Assembly (NCBI RefSeq): GCF_016937615.1
Contig: NZ_JAFHKI010000167.1
Span: forward strand, 1 to 37,727
Length of the DNA stretch: 37,727 nt
DNA from: Pseudomonas lactucae
GTDB taxonomy: Bacteria > Pseudomonadota > Gammaproteobacteria > Pseudomonadales > Pseudomonadaceae
Reading direction: 5' to 3'
In this document: piece by piece, positions 1-8,961 of the stretch
Layout of the letters: each line of letters begins with the position of its first letter
How positions within the stretch are numbered: position 1 is the stretch's first letter
Notes under the pieces: generated by a model
What the model saw: only the letters and a program-made list of their open reading frames with translations
What the model was told of the DNA's origin: nothing
Databases searched by the model: none
Position numbers and translations under genes: made by a program

Positions 1-192
1 GGGGGGGGGCACTTAATACCGGACACTTTCGGGTTAACATGATTGAGCCGTACCCATCAGCAACAGTGCCTTCTGGACCTTGAAAATCGTGCCCTTGACG
101 AAAACAAAGGCGCCATTTCCGATGCAGGGCGTTGCAGTGGCTAGGACACCACCATATAAAGCAAGACAGGCCGGATAACCGACGCTCTCGCG
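1..192. other. contig edge, no recognisable gene
   Basis: The window opens with nine consecutive G, which is typical of a contig end or assembly artefact. The following 180 bases hold no open frame that I recognise in either direction. A short piece around 10-40 could be the edge of a mobile element, but I cannot name it. It lies downstream of the chemoreceptor gene, and no clear terminator is visible. Confidence 0.4.
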
Positions 193-2150
193 CTACAAGC
201 GAAACTGACTCACGAGCGCCTGCAGCTCGGCCCCCAATTGCGCAAGGTCGGCGCTAGAAACTGAGGTCTTCTCACTCGCAACTGCAGACTGCTCGGCGAT
301 GACACGAATACTGCTAATACTGCGGTCAATTCCTTCTGCCACTGAACTTTGTTGCTCTGCAGCGGTAGCAATTTGTTGGTTCATTTGTCCAATGCGCGAA
401 ACGGCCTGATCTATGAGCGCTAGAGCCTCACCTGCACTGCGTGCGACGGCAACACTTTCTCCAGCCATGCCACGACTTTTCGTCATCACGCTTACAGCAC
501 TTTCGGCACCACATTGAAGGGTAAGAATCAATTCCTCAATTTGCGCAGTGGATTGATGAGTGCGTCGCGCCAGAGCTCGCACCTCATCAGCAACTACCGC
601 GAAACCGCGCCCGGCTTCTCCGGCACGGGCTGCCTCGATGGAGGCATTGAGAGCGAGGAGATTCGTTTGCTCAGCAATCCCTTTTATGACATCAAGAACG
701 GTACTGATATTCGAACTATAATTTTTAACGCTTGCAATAGTTTCGGCCGAAATCTCAACAGACGTAGCTAGGTGCTCGATGCTGGTGATAGCCTTCTGCA
801 CAGTCTCTCCCCCCTTGCGGGTCTGCTCATCTGCTTGGCGAGCAGAGCCAGCAGCGATGTCCGCATTCCGAGCGACTTCCTGCACGGTAGCAACCATTTC
901 ATTCATGGCGGTAGCCACCTGCTCAGTTTCCAAAAGTTGCCCGGCGACTCCAACATTGGTTTGCTCGGTGACAGCCGAAAGCGCCCCTGCTGCAGAGGCG
1001 AGTTGTGCGATGCCGTTACCTAGCCCTCCTAGTAGCCCTCGTAAACTTGATGTCATCTGCTGTACGGCTAGCATCAATTGGCCAAGCTCATCACGGCGGG
1101 CGCTCTTCAGCACCACAGTAAGATCACCGCCTGCAACTCGCCTGGCAGCATCGACTACGCTTCCTAAAGGGCCAACGATCAAATGAGTGATAAATAGCGC
1201 ACAAATGATGCCAATAAACAACGCCACTGAAGTAGCCCCTATCAAAATGCGTTTAGCCGCGCCGGACTCACTTTCAAGTTGCGAACGCTCCTGTGCTAGC
1301 GACTTTTGAGTTGCCTCTGTTACAGCGTGAGCACTTTCGCCTATTGATTTTTCAGTGTCCAGACGTTGTAGGACAGCTCTGTGCAAGCTGGCGAACTGCT
1401 TGTGGTATCCCTCAAGCAACTGCATGGCTTCATCAGTGGTCTTTTGAATATCGGGGTCATGACTCAGCGCCAACAATTGCTCTCCGTTAGTGGTAAGCGA
1501 CATGAAGTGCTCTTCCATCAGACTGATATACTGCTCATCCTCACTCAGCAGGAAATCTTTCTCGACGCGCCGAGCTTCCAACAACTCGGCAGCGAGAGCG
1601 TTTGCTTGAAAGGCCTGGTCAAGTAACGTCAGACTACTCTGATCATTCGACTGCTGAATCCTTGTTACAGTGGCTTCACGCAGGCGCTCGGCTAGATCCT
1701 CGAAACGCTCAAGCGCTGCTCTCGCCGAGTCCTCCATGGCTTTTTGGGAGGAGCGATTGTCCTCAGTTGCCCTGCGAAGCAGCTGCAAATCCTCTCTATA
1801 GCGCATGACGTTCTGTTGGACCTGGTGCATCATACCCCTGCTCTCCTCGCGAGGTAACACCCTCTCAACAAGCTTGGCTTGGTCGTTTACTTTATCTACC
1901 AAACTGATCGCCTGCTCTATGAATGGGGCTTGACCGCGAATCAGATAGTTTTTTTCTAGCTGGCGCGCTAGAGCTAGATTGGTATCTATATCGCGTATGC
2001 GTAACAGGTCTTCGTAGCCATGCTGGTTACTTTCTAATGTTCGCTGCCCGATCCATGAGATTGCAACGTAATCGTAAGAATGAGGCCAAAACCAGCCATC
2101 ATTTTCATACGAATACTTAAGTCGAGCAGAATACGAATTAGGGCCTGCAC
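193..2150 (-). pseudogene. methyl-accepting chemotaxis protein, HBM-type, frameshifted near its N-terminus
   Basis: A chemoreceptor would sense a ligand in the periplasm and signal through CheW/CheA to the flagellar motor. The long open frame encodes a helical periplasmic sensor of about 250 residues, a second membrane segment (RILIGATSVALFIGIICALF), a HAMP region and the methyl-accepting signalling domain with the conserved tip (EQTNLLALNASIEAARAGE). That frame has only a TTG (1900-1902) as possible start, which would lose the first membrane segment. In another frame, GTG at 2148-2150 follows AAGGAG by 5 nt and encodes a typical receptor N-terminus (LSIRMKMMAGFGLILTIT). This joins VAISWIGQRTLESN of the main frame if one base is missing near 2065-2080. 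The restored protein is about 650 residues, normal for HBM receptors. Either the gene is broken or the sequence has an error. The ligand cannot be told; some HBM receptors bind organic acids. Confidence 0.85.
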
Positions 2151-2409
2151 AGTGACTCCTTGCGTTTAGCTTTATCAGTATGGTCGGGAAAACTCAAGCA
2201 GATGCCAAGTACATGTGATTCAAAAAAAAACAATCCAGAACAGCTCACTTTTACCGCTCATACTCTCAACGCTGTTTGATTGAAAACCACCCTTTTATTC
2301 TGCTGACCATAATACTGGCCTTCACTCTTCTTAACGAATATTAATAAAGCAGCGTCATTACTGCACTTAAGCACTCCCCTGATTACAAACCAGAGGAGTA
2401 CCGCAAGTA

Positions 2410-3852
2410 CTAACCGAGAAAAATTGACTTAGTTTCTAGAAACTCTTCGATCCCAGCGCCACCCCATTCACGACCATTGCCCGATTGTTTATAACCCCCA
2501 AAGGGAGCAGTAGGGTCGACGTTCGCCCCATTGAGATGAACCATGCCCGTTCGCAGTCTACGTGCTACTCGTTCAGCGTCCGCCTTGTCGCTACCATAAA
2601 CGTAGCCCGACAGTCCGTAGATCGAATTATTGGCGATCGTTACCGCATCCTCCTCGCTGTCATACGGAATAATGACTAGCACTGGGCCGAATATTTCCTC
2701 CTGCGCGATAAAGCTTTTGTTGTCCTCAACCGTTAATACGGTAGGCTTTACATAGAAGCCTTTTTCCAATCCCGCGAGCGAATCCGCCCCCCCACACACG
2801 AGCCTTGCCCCGTCGTTAATACCTTGCTCAATCATCTCCCGCACTTTGAGAAATTGACGTCTATTGGCAATCGGTCCCACGGTCGTTTTCTGGTCCATCG
2901 GATTACCGACAATCAGCTCACCACACACTTTCGTGGCGATAGCTTCTACTCGTTCCAGATGATGCCGAGGCACCAACATTCGTGATGGAGCAGTGCAGCT
3001 CTGACCGGAGTTACTCATCATCAATGTGACACCATGAGTGACGGCCGTCTCTAAATCCGCACCTTCCAAAATAATATTAGCGGACTTACCACCCAGCTCC
3101 AATGAGACTCGCTTGATCGTTTCTGCGGCTGCTTTTGATACCTGGATTCCTGCATTAGTCGACCCCGTCAGCGAGATCATATCTATTAGGGGGTGCGAAG
3201 AAAGGATATGACCGAGACGCCCACCCTCACCTAAAATCATGTTAAATACCCCCGCTGGCGTACCAGCCTCCTCCATTATTTCCGCTAAGAGTTGGGAAGA
3301 GTATGGGGCATTCTGGCTAGGCTTCAGCACGATTGTGCAACCGGCAACCAGCGCCGGAGCAACCTTGCACACCACTTGGTTCATTGGCCAGTTCCAAGGA
3401 GTGATAAGGGCACAAACGCCAACCGGCTCTTTCACGATTCGCGCTGTAGAAACAAGCGTTTCAAAAGGATGCTGTTTTGCTAAAGCAGCAGTTACCCGAA
3501 AATGTAACAGGCCGATCGTCGCCTGCGCAGGCATCGAAAGACTATAAAAAGGGGCCCCCATCTCTTTAGTGATTGCATCCGCCATTTCAGGTAGGCGACG
3601 TTCATACACATTCGCGATACGCTCTAGCAGCGCGATACGCTCATCGAGCGATGTTTGCGAATAGGTCGCAAAAGCTTTGTGAGCAGCCTTAATTGCACAT
3701 TCAGCATCTAACTCGTCGCCGAACAGTATTGTACCGCTAACCTCCCCATTTGCCGGATTGATAACATTATGTTGTTGCCCTCCGGACAACGGGGCGACCC
3801 AAGCCCCATCGATATAAAACTTGTCTAGATGAATAGCGCCTTCGTAATCCAT
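2410..3852 (-). CDS. NAD(P)-dependent aldehyde dehydrogenase
   Basis: This 480-residue protein belongs to the aldehyde dehydrogenase superfamily and oxidises an aldehyde to a carboxylic acid with NAD(P)+ in the cytoplasm. All catalytic landmarks are present: TPWNWP with Asn154, Lys177 of the cofactor site, the general base Glu252 in LELGGK, the nucleophile Cys286 in NSGQSCTAPSRM, and the EEIFGPVL motif. The length is normal and the frame intact. ATG at 3852 follows AGAGGA closely. It lies 86 nt downstream of the ThDP-dependent decarboxylase on the same strand, so the two are probably one operon, with the decarboxylase making the aldehyde used here. The substrate cannot be read from the sequence; an aromatic or branched aldehyde is plausible from the partner. 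GC content is lower than in the core genes to the right. Confidence 0.88.
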   Translation of the reverse strand: MDYEGAIHLDKFYIDGAWVAPLSGGQQHNVINPANGEVSGTILFGDELDAECAIKAAHKAFATYSQTSLDERIALLERIANVYERRLPEMADAITKEMGAPFYSLSMPAQATIGLLHFRVTAALAKQHPFETLVSTARIVKEPVGVCALITPWNWPMNQVVCKVAPALVAGCTIVLKPSQNAPYSSQLLAEIMEEAGTPAGVFNMILGEGGRLGHILSSHPLIDMISLTGSTNAGIQVSKAAAETIKRVSLELGGKSANIILEGADLETAVTHGVTLMMSNSGQSCTAPSRMLVPRHHLERVEAIATKVCGELIVGNPMDQKTTVGPIANRRQFLKVREMIEQGINDGARLVCGGADSLAGLEKGFYVKPTVLTVEDNKSFIAQEEIFGPVLVIIPYDSEEDAVTIANNSIYGLSGYVYGSDKADAERVARRLRTGMVHLNGANVDPTAPFGGYKQSGNGREWGGAGIEEFLETKSIFLG

Positions 3853-3938
3853 AAGTCCTCTGCACTCTGCGTTAACGTTGCTATCAGGTAATGAGCGAAA
3901 CCATTCATTTAATGAGACTCAGCTCAGCTCTTGGAACC

Positions 3939-5513
3939 TCATACAACGGCTTCAATAAGTCGAGGCCCGTGCCCCCGCATTGCAGACAAGTACATATCGT
4001 TAAACTCTTCTGCCGTAGTTGCACGACTAGCTTCAACACCGAACCCTTGAGCAATTTTCACCCAATCCAGCTCAGGATTATGTAGATCCAACATTGAAAG
4101 TGCTTTAGAACCTGCCCCGACAACTCCCACCCGCATCAACTCGATATTTAGGATTGCATAAGAGCGATTTGCATAGATCACGACAGTTACGTCAAGCTGC
4201 TCTCGCGCCATGGTCCAAAGTGCCTGCAAAGTATAGGCAGCGCCGCCATCGCCATGAGGACAAACCACCTTACGATCCGGTGCCGCGATTGCAGCGCCGA
4301 TTGCAAGAGGAAGACCTTGGCCGATAGACCCGCCCGTCAGAGGGAGATGCGTGTGAGGCCGAGCAGTTGCCATGGATGCAAGAAGGTAAATACCACTAGT
4401 AGCCGACTCATCTGCAATAATTGCATTATCGGGCGTCAAGTGTGCAATAGCACGAGCAACACCATCAACCGTCAGCCTACCACTTGGCAGGTCAGGCAAG
4501 ATGAGTGGAACACGCCGCTCAACGTGAGCAGGCGCTTTAAGCTCTTCAGCCAAAGAAATCATCCCATTAGCGGAGTCTTCATGGGGATGCGCCAGATAAC
4601 TGATAATGCACCCATCAGGAGTGCACCAACTGGATTTACCAGGATAAGCGAAGAAGGAAACGGGCGGCTTGGAGCCAACCAAAATGAGTTGTTCTATGTC
4701 TTGAAGAAACGCTGTGATCTGTTCTGCAAAGTACGGAATTCTCTCCACCGCCACCCGTCCTGCACCGAGCTCAACATGAGGTGCAAAGGTATCGCACAGT
4801 AGCCGGGCACCCGTTGCCGCCTGAACTCGCCCTGCTGCCTCCAACCCGGCGCCATGCAGCACCGCACCTCTAAGTAGAATCGCCGTTTTCTTGCCATTCT
4901 TCAGAAGCTCTATAGAGCGCTCGATCGCCTTATCTGAAACCTTCGCCATTCCAGAGTCTGGGATGGGCCCCACAGCGTGCTCAGCAACCTCCCAAGCGGT
5001 ATCCGCTGGCAATATCAGTGTCGCCACTCCTCCAGGAGCAGAACGTGCAGCCTGAACCGCCCGGGCGGCATCTACCGCAACCGTCTTTGCATTTTTTGAT
5101 TCGTGAATCCACGAGGATACAGGTCGGGCAAAACCAACAATGTCCGAGGTCAACAGGGCATCGTACTGAAGATGATAAGTCGCATGATCCCCTACGATAT
5201 TAACAATCGGAGTATTGGCGCGACGAGCGTTGTGCAGGTTAGCAAGCCCGTTGGCTAGTCCTGGCCCCAAATGCAGCAGAGTAGCCGCGGGCTTTCCAGC
5301 GATACGCCCATAGCCGTCCGCTGCCCCCGTAGCCACTCCCTCGAAAAGACATAGAACGCTCCGCATCCCTGGCACAGAATCCAATGCCGCCACGAAGTGC
5401 ATTTCGGACGTTCCTGGGTTGCCAAAGCAGACCTCCACACCACAATTATCTAGCGTCTGTACGAGGGACTGAGCACCATTCACTGCTTCTGTAACACTTG
5501 TATTAATTGTCAT
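3939..5513 (-). CDS. ThDP-dependent 2-oxo-acid decarboxylase (benzoylformate decarboxylase / acetolactate synthase-like)
   Basis: This 524-residue protein has the three-domain layout of thiamine-diphosphate enzymes. The N-terminal part carries FGNPGTSE and the cofactor-activating Glu58 in LCLFEGVATGAADGYGR. The C-terminal part has the ThDP/Mg2+ motif starting at GDGG (about 421-424) and ending at YAN (about 447-449). It is closest in character to benzoylformate decarboxylases and to proteins labelled acetolactate synthase large subunit-like. No small regulatory subunit is nearby, which argues against a biosynthetic acetolactate synthase. It heads an operon with the aldehyde dehydrogenase, so a 2-oxo acid to aldehyde to acid route is likely. 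ATG at 5513 has AGGTG upstream. Substrates such as benzoylformate, phenylpyruvate or indolepyruvate are inference only. Confidence 0.82.
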   Translation of the reverse strand: MTINTSVTEAVNGAQSLVQTLDNCGVEVCFGNPGTSEMHFVAALDSVPGMRSVLCLFEGVATGAADGYGRIAGKPAATLLHLGPGLANGLANLHNARRANTPIVNIVGDHATYHLQYDALLTSDIVGFARPVSSWIHESKNAKTVAVDAARAVQAARSAPGGVATLILPADTAWEVAEHAVGPIPDSGMAKVSDKAIERSIELLKNGKKTAILLRGAVLHGAGLEAAGRVQAATGARLLCDTFAPHVELGAGRVAVERIPYFAEQITAFLQDIEQLILVGSKPPVSFFAYPGKSSWCTPDGCIISYLAHPHEDSANGMISLAEELKAPAHVERRVPLILPDLPSGRLTVDGVARAIAHLTPDNAIIADESATSGIYLLASMATARPHTHLPLTGGSIGQGLPLAIGAAIAAPDRKVVCPHGDGGAAYTLQALWTMAREQLDVTVVIYANRSYAILNIELMRVGVVGAGSKALSMLDLHNPELDWVKIAQGFGVEASRATTAEEFNDMYLSAMRGHGPRLIEAVV

Positions 5514-6320
5514 TAGTTACACCTATACGGCTAGTCGAAGCATGGATTCCGCCAGGCACACATAAGAAACCTGCAACCCTATGTGGGCTTGAAATGCGAC
5601 AAATCCACGGTTATCGCAGCCCTGGCCTCGCCACTATCATTCGCGGATTACAGGCAGTACCCCCGTGAAGCTAGCTATTCTGGAAAAGCCTTAAGCTGAC
5701 GTTAGTCAGATTATAACTTGCATCGATTTCCAGCAAGAGCCAAATCACCGAGCATCTTCATCTGCTCAGATTTCAGCGAGCGGTACAGCCATACAGACGT
5801 TCCTTTTTTGCAGCACGCTACGAGCCTGCATTCTGGTGCGGCTGGACCTCAAGGGCTAACTCGGAGATGTTATTTCGTAGAATTGCCTGACGCCGTACAC
5901 GCAAGAGAAGGCCACGGCTCCGGGCCAGGTGATAACCAGTCAACCCTGTTTCAGTGCCTGCTTGCATACAACGGGTTATATGACCAGCCAAATTGCGTCG
6001 ATGCTAGGCAATGTGTGGCTCTCGGATAAAACGGGGACCTTCGGGGAAAGGATTTGCTGGCCGAGAGGAATCTTGACTCTAGAACCACTTGCTGGTCAGG
6101 GCGATTGAGCGACTCAAGCTTCGTCTGAACGACCGCGGGCAGGCGCAGCGCCGCAGCAGTCACGGCTAAAGCTATATCTGGTAGTTAAGTTCTATCGCCT
6201 GCGGAAGCTCGACAACGAACTGTCTCCCAGCGCTAGCACTGAAAGGCGTAGGTCTTCAGAGATCCGACATGAGCCCGCACAACTTTCCCGACCGCAGACG
6301 CTACCTAAATCTAGGATATT
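5514..6320. other. gene-poor segment of accessory region
   Basis: About 800 bases without a convincing gene. Short open frames exist on both strands (for example 5718-6029 plus and 5951-6163 minus), but they lack ribosome sites, family-like motifs and coding-like composition. The right end of the decarboxylase promoter must lie here, just above 5513. The rest may be decayed mobile DNA; I recognise no transposase or regulator in it. No divergent regulator for the decarboxylase operon is present. Confidence 0.45.
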
Positions 6321-6341
6321 CGTGGGGGTGAATGTGGGGGT
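6321..6341. repeat. tandem GTGGGGGT repeats, possible integrase arm sites
   Basis: Two copies of GTGGGGGT spaced 11-12 bases apart precede a T-run. G-rich direct repeats of this kind are often seen near the ends of tRNA-targeted elements, where they can serve as arm-type binding sites for the integrase. They lie about 60 bases from the tRNA-Pro fragment at 6400-6449. The role is inferred. Confidence 0.35.
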
Positions 6342-6355
6342 TTTTTTCTGATATG

Positions 6356-6383
6356 AAAAAGCCCAATCTTTTCAGATTGGGCT
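6356..6383 (-). terminator. intrinsic terminator next to tRNA-Pro fragment
   Basis: On the minus strand AGCCCAATC and GATTGGGCT form a perfect 9-bp stem with a 6-nt loop, followed by a run of five T. It sits 16 nt past the CCA end of the tRNA-Pro fragment, as a tRNA gene terminator would. Confidence 0.75.
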
Positions 6384-6399
6384 AAGTCACTGAAAAATA

Positions 6400-6449
6400 T
6401 GGTCGGGACGGAGTGATTCGAACACTCGACCCCTAGCACCCCATACGAG
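6400..6449 (-). pseudogene. tRNA-Pro(GGG) 3' fragment, probable attachment-site remnant
   Basis: The 50 bases read on the minus strand as the 3' two-thirds of a proline tRNA: an anticodon arm with loop ATGGGGT (anticodon GGG, U33 present), a 5-nt variable loop, a perfect T-stem GAGTG/CACTC around TTCGAAT, the 3' strand of an acceptor stem (CGTCCCG), discriminator A and CCA. The matching 5' half (acceptor CGGGACG and D-arm) is absent; the sequence diverges abruptly at 6450. A 3' tRNA fragment of this length is the usual scar or core of an element that integrates in a tRNA gene. It cannot be a working tRNA. Confidence 0.7.
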
Positions 6450-6498
6450 GGGTAGCTGAATTCCATGTTTATCCGCCAGCCGTATCTGCCGAACGCAT

Positions 6499-6522
6499 AA
6501 AAAACCCGGCACGAGACCGGGT
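6499..6522 (-). terminator. intrinsic terminator downstream of integrase
   Basis: On the minus strand ACCCGG and CCGGGT pair around a 7-nt loop and are followed by a run of six T. It lies about 230 bases downstream of the integrase stop codon and could end its transcript. Confidence 0.6.
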
Positions 6523-6748
6523 GATTACCAGCCCCTCAAAAACACAGCCCCTAAATGAGAGGGATGGAGGGCTGACAAGAGAGTGCGGGAGCGGGATATT
6601 GGCCTAATGGCATCTTCCTGCGCAATAGAATCCTCTAGCCAACCAGCTCCGAAACATCAGGCGACTTGCGTAGCCCACACACTCAGGAGTAGCTCTAGAT
6701 GGGCCCAAGAAAGCAGCGACATTCGTTATCATCGCACGAGACAGTACC

Positions 6749-8590
6749 TCAGCTTGAGCCCAGGGCACTACAAACGATTCGCACAGCAACGTCGAAATTC
6801 TCCAGAGTGAGTACTTCGATTGGCGAGCGCCCCTTCAGTCGCTCATGAGGCTCACAGACCGTCCGATAGAGCCGCCACGCATCGACACCCGGAAACCGCG
6901 TTAATGCAGCAAGTACCAACTTGTGCCGCAGTGGATCAAGCTGCCAGTCGGGAATGCGCTGACCGCGATTCCCCAGGCTCAGCGACAGCAGACGGCGAGC
7001 CTTGATGTCGCGATTGATCTGATCTCGGGATTTGCCTGCCAATTTGGCGAAGACCAGCAGCGGCAAATTACTCGAAGCCTCATAAGTGGCCAGCATCTCG
7101 GCACGTTCGCGCTGGATGTCAGACACGTGGGATTTTTGCGGTTTTTCAGTCGACACCGAAAGAGGTACGACAGGCGACTGATGCGACACGACAAGAGCCG
7201 ACTCGTCGTTAACCGAAGCCTTGGGCACCGAGACCGTTACCACTGGAAAGTTGCCGTTGAACTGAATGGAATTTGCGCTCACGTTTTCAAGTGACGGCAG
7301 CGAAGCAGCCCCCTCCAATCGGATGGTAAGCGGAGAGCTTGCCGCTTTCAGCTGACCCTGCCCCCACAGATCCAGACGGTTCGCCCAATCCTGCATCATG
7401 GTCCGACGCTGCTCGACATACTCCGCATGATTGTAGGCAGCACTCACCTTGTCCGGATCAGCATGAGAAAGCTGAGCATCAACCCACACCTTCGGGTATC
7501 CGATCTCGTTCAGTGCCGTCGAGATCGTCGCCCTCATGCCATGACCGGTGAGTTGATCGGCGTACCCCATCCGACGCAACGCGCCATTCAGTGTGTTCTC
7601 ACTGATACGCTTGCTCAGGTCGCTTCGATGCGCAAACAAGTAGCGCTGTGCGGGGACAACCTGGTCCAGCAAGTGACGCACGATCTCCAGCGCCTGGACC
7701 GACAGCGGGACAATGTAGGGTGGTACATTTTGGGTCTGCTTACCTGGCTTCCGCATCGCTAGCTGGAGTTGTTTCACCACTTCCGCCGGTATGACCCACA
7801 AGCGCTTCTCCAGATCGAACTGGTCGGGTGTTGCCAACCGCAATTCGCCCGTGCGGACACCGGTCAGCAACAACAACCGAAGGCCAAGCCGAGTTTGGTC
7901 GGCACCACCGTAGTTTCGAAGCGCAGCCATCAACCCCGGGAGCTCGTCCATGCGGAGAAACGGATTGTGCGTTACGGGAGGTTTGGGAAGTGCGACCACA
8001 TCGAGGTCTGAAGCCGGATTGTGTTCCAGCCCCTCGATTTTCACCAGCGCATAGCGGAACAATTGGTTGAACCAGGTCCGGCATTTTTCGGCTGTCGTTA
8101 AGGCCTTGCGCTGTTCGATCCTGCTCAGTAAATCCAGCAGATCGTGACGATTGATATCGTAGATGGACCGCGCGCCCAGGGTGGGCAGGACGTCTTTATT
8201 GAAGATTCTCAAGATCTGCGAGAGCGTGCTCTGGCGTCCTTCCTTCAGGCTTAGCCTGCGGAACTCCACCCACTGATTGAACACGGCCTCGAAGGTATGC
8301 TCCGCCGCAAAGCGAACAGCACGACGCTGTTGCTTACGGTGCTCATAGGGATTGATGCCTTGGGCGACCAAGGCGCGCGCCTCATCACGCCGCGCACGGG
8401 CTTCTTTGAGGCTGATTTGCGGATAACTACCAAGAGACATGCGTTTCTGCACGCCCGCCCAGTAATATCTGAAACGCCAGATTTTCCCGCCGCGTGCGGT
8501 CACGTTGAGCGCGAGCCCATCCGTGTCGCCTATTGTGTAGTCATTGCCGGTGATTCGGGCTTGCCGAACGGTCGTATCCGAGAGTGCCAT
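6749..8590 (-). CDS. P4-type tyrosine recombinase with C-terminal Xre/MbcA/ParS-like domain
   Basis: The first 410 of 613 residues form a P4/CP4-57-type integrase that would insert or excise an element at a tRNA gene. They comprise the N-terminal DUF4102-like arm-binding domain (about 1-90), a core-binding domain (about 98-190) and a catalytic domain with Arg246 (TGVRTGEL), His350 and Arg353 (HGMR), His376 (LSHAD) and nucleophile Tyr386 (AAYNHAEY). Usual length is about 400-420 residues. The extra part is a Ser/Val-rich linker (about 415-490) and a domain at about 493-613. That domain has a helix-turn-helix-like stretch (LAGKSRDQINRDIKARRLLS), then RIPDWQLDP and RLKGRSPIEVL, the pattern of antitoxins with the MbcA/ParS toxin-binding fold. 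ATG at 8590 follows AGGAGC. The gene starts about 235 bases from the 3' end of tRNA-Gly, the likely target. Confidence 0.9.
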   Translation of the reverse strand: MALSDTTVRQARITGNDYTIGDTDGLALNVTARGGKIWRFRYYWAGVQKRMSLGSYPQISLKEARARRDEARALVAQGINPYEHRKQQRRAVRFAAEHTFEAVFNQWVEFRRLSLKEGRQSTLSQILRIFNKDVLPTLGARSIYDINRHDLLDLLSRIEQRKALTTAEKCRTWFNQLFRYALVKIEGLEHNPASDLDVVALPKPPVTHNPFLRMDELPGLMAALRNYGGADQTRLGLRLLLLTGVRTGELRLATPDQFDLEKRLWVIPAEVVKQLQLAMRKPGKQTQNVPPYIVPLSVQALEIVRHLLDQVVPAQRYLFAHRSDLSKRISENTLNGALRRMGYADQLTGHGMRATISTALNEIGYPKVWVDAQLSHADPDKVSAAYNHAEYVEQRRTMMQDWANRLDLWGQGQLKAASSPLTIRLEGAASLPSLENVSANSIQFNGNFPVVTVSVPKASVNDESALVVSHQSPVVPLSVSTEKPQKSHVSDIQRERAEMLATYEASSNLPLLVFAKLAGKSRDQINRDIKARRLLSLSLGNRGQRIPDWQLDPLRHKLVLAALTRFPGVDAWRLYRTVCEPHERLKGRSPIEVLTLENFDVAVRIVCSALGSS

Positions 8591-8693
8591 AGCGAGCTCC
8601 TGAACAGAGTCAGGGCCAGATGCTCGTCTCGCTATCCAAGCTGCTCCAGCAAAAAACCGATTCAGTGCACATCCAAATCCAAGATCCTCATTT

Positions 8694-8715
8694 GGGACTT
8701 AAATCGGGACTTAAA
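8694..8715. repeat. direct repeat GGGACTTAAA, candidate integrase arm or operator site
   Basis: Two exact copies of GGGACTTAAA start 12 bases apart (8694 and 8706), between the integrase gene and tRNA-Gly. Spacing near one helical turn and the position inside the element end fit arm-type integrase sites or an operator for the integrase promoter. Function is inferred. Confidence 0.4.
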
Positions 8716-8757
8716 AGCACTGGATGGAGCTGGATTTCAGTGGTTCCCGCTGGAACG

Positions 8758-8778
8758 AAAAAAGGGCCTAAAGGCCCT
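8758..8778 (-). terminator. intrinsic terminator of tRNA-Gly transcript
   Basis: On the minus strand AGGGCC, a TTTA loop and GGCCCT are followed by six T. It lies about 50 nt past the tRNA-Gly CCA end and would end the gacA-uvrC-pgsA-tRNA transcript. Confidence 0.75.
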
Positions 8779-8825
8779 GATTTCAATCACTTACAGAATT
8801 CAGTGGAACTCTGTAGCGCAATATT

Positions 8826-8901
<76 letters not shown>

Positions 8902-8961
8902 TTGGTGATGCGCATTCTATAGATTCCTGAGCACCCGTCAACCCCTTGATTCAAAAAAGTT

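Noticed and set aside
5718..6163. Short frames at 5718-6029 (plus) and 5951-6163 (minus)
   Set aside because: No ribosome site, motif or coding-like pattern supports either.
6400..6475. Intact tRNA-Pro gene
   Set aside because: The acceptor 5' strand and D-arm are missing; sequence beyond 6449 does not fold as a tRNA.
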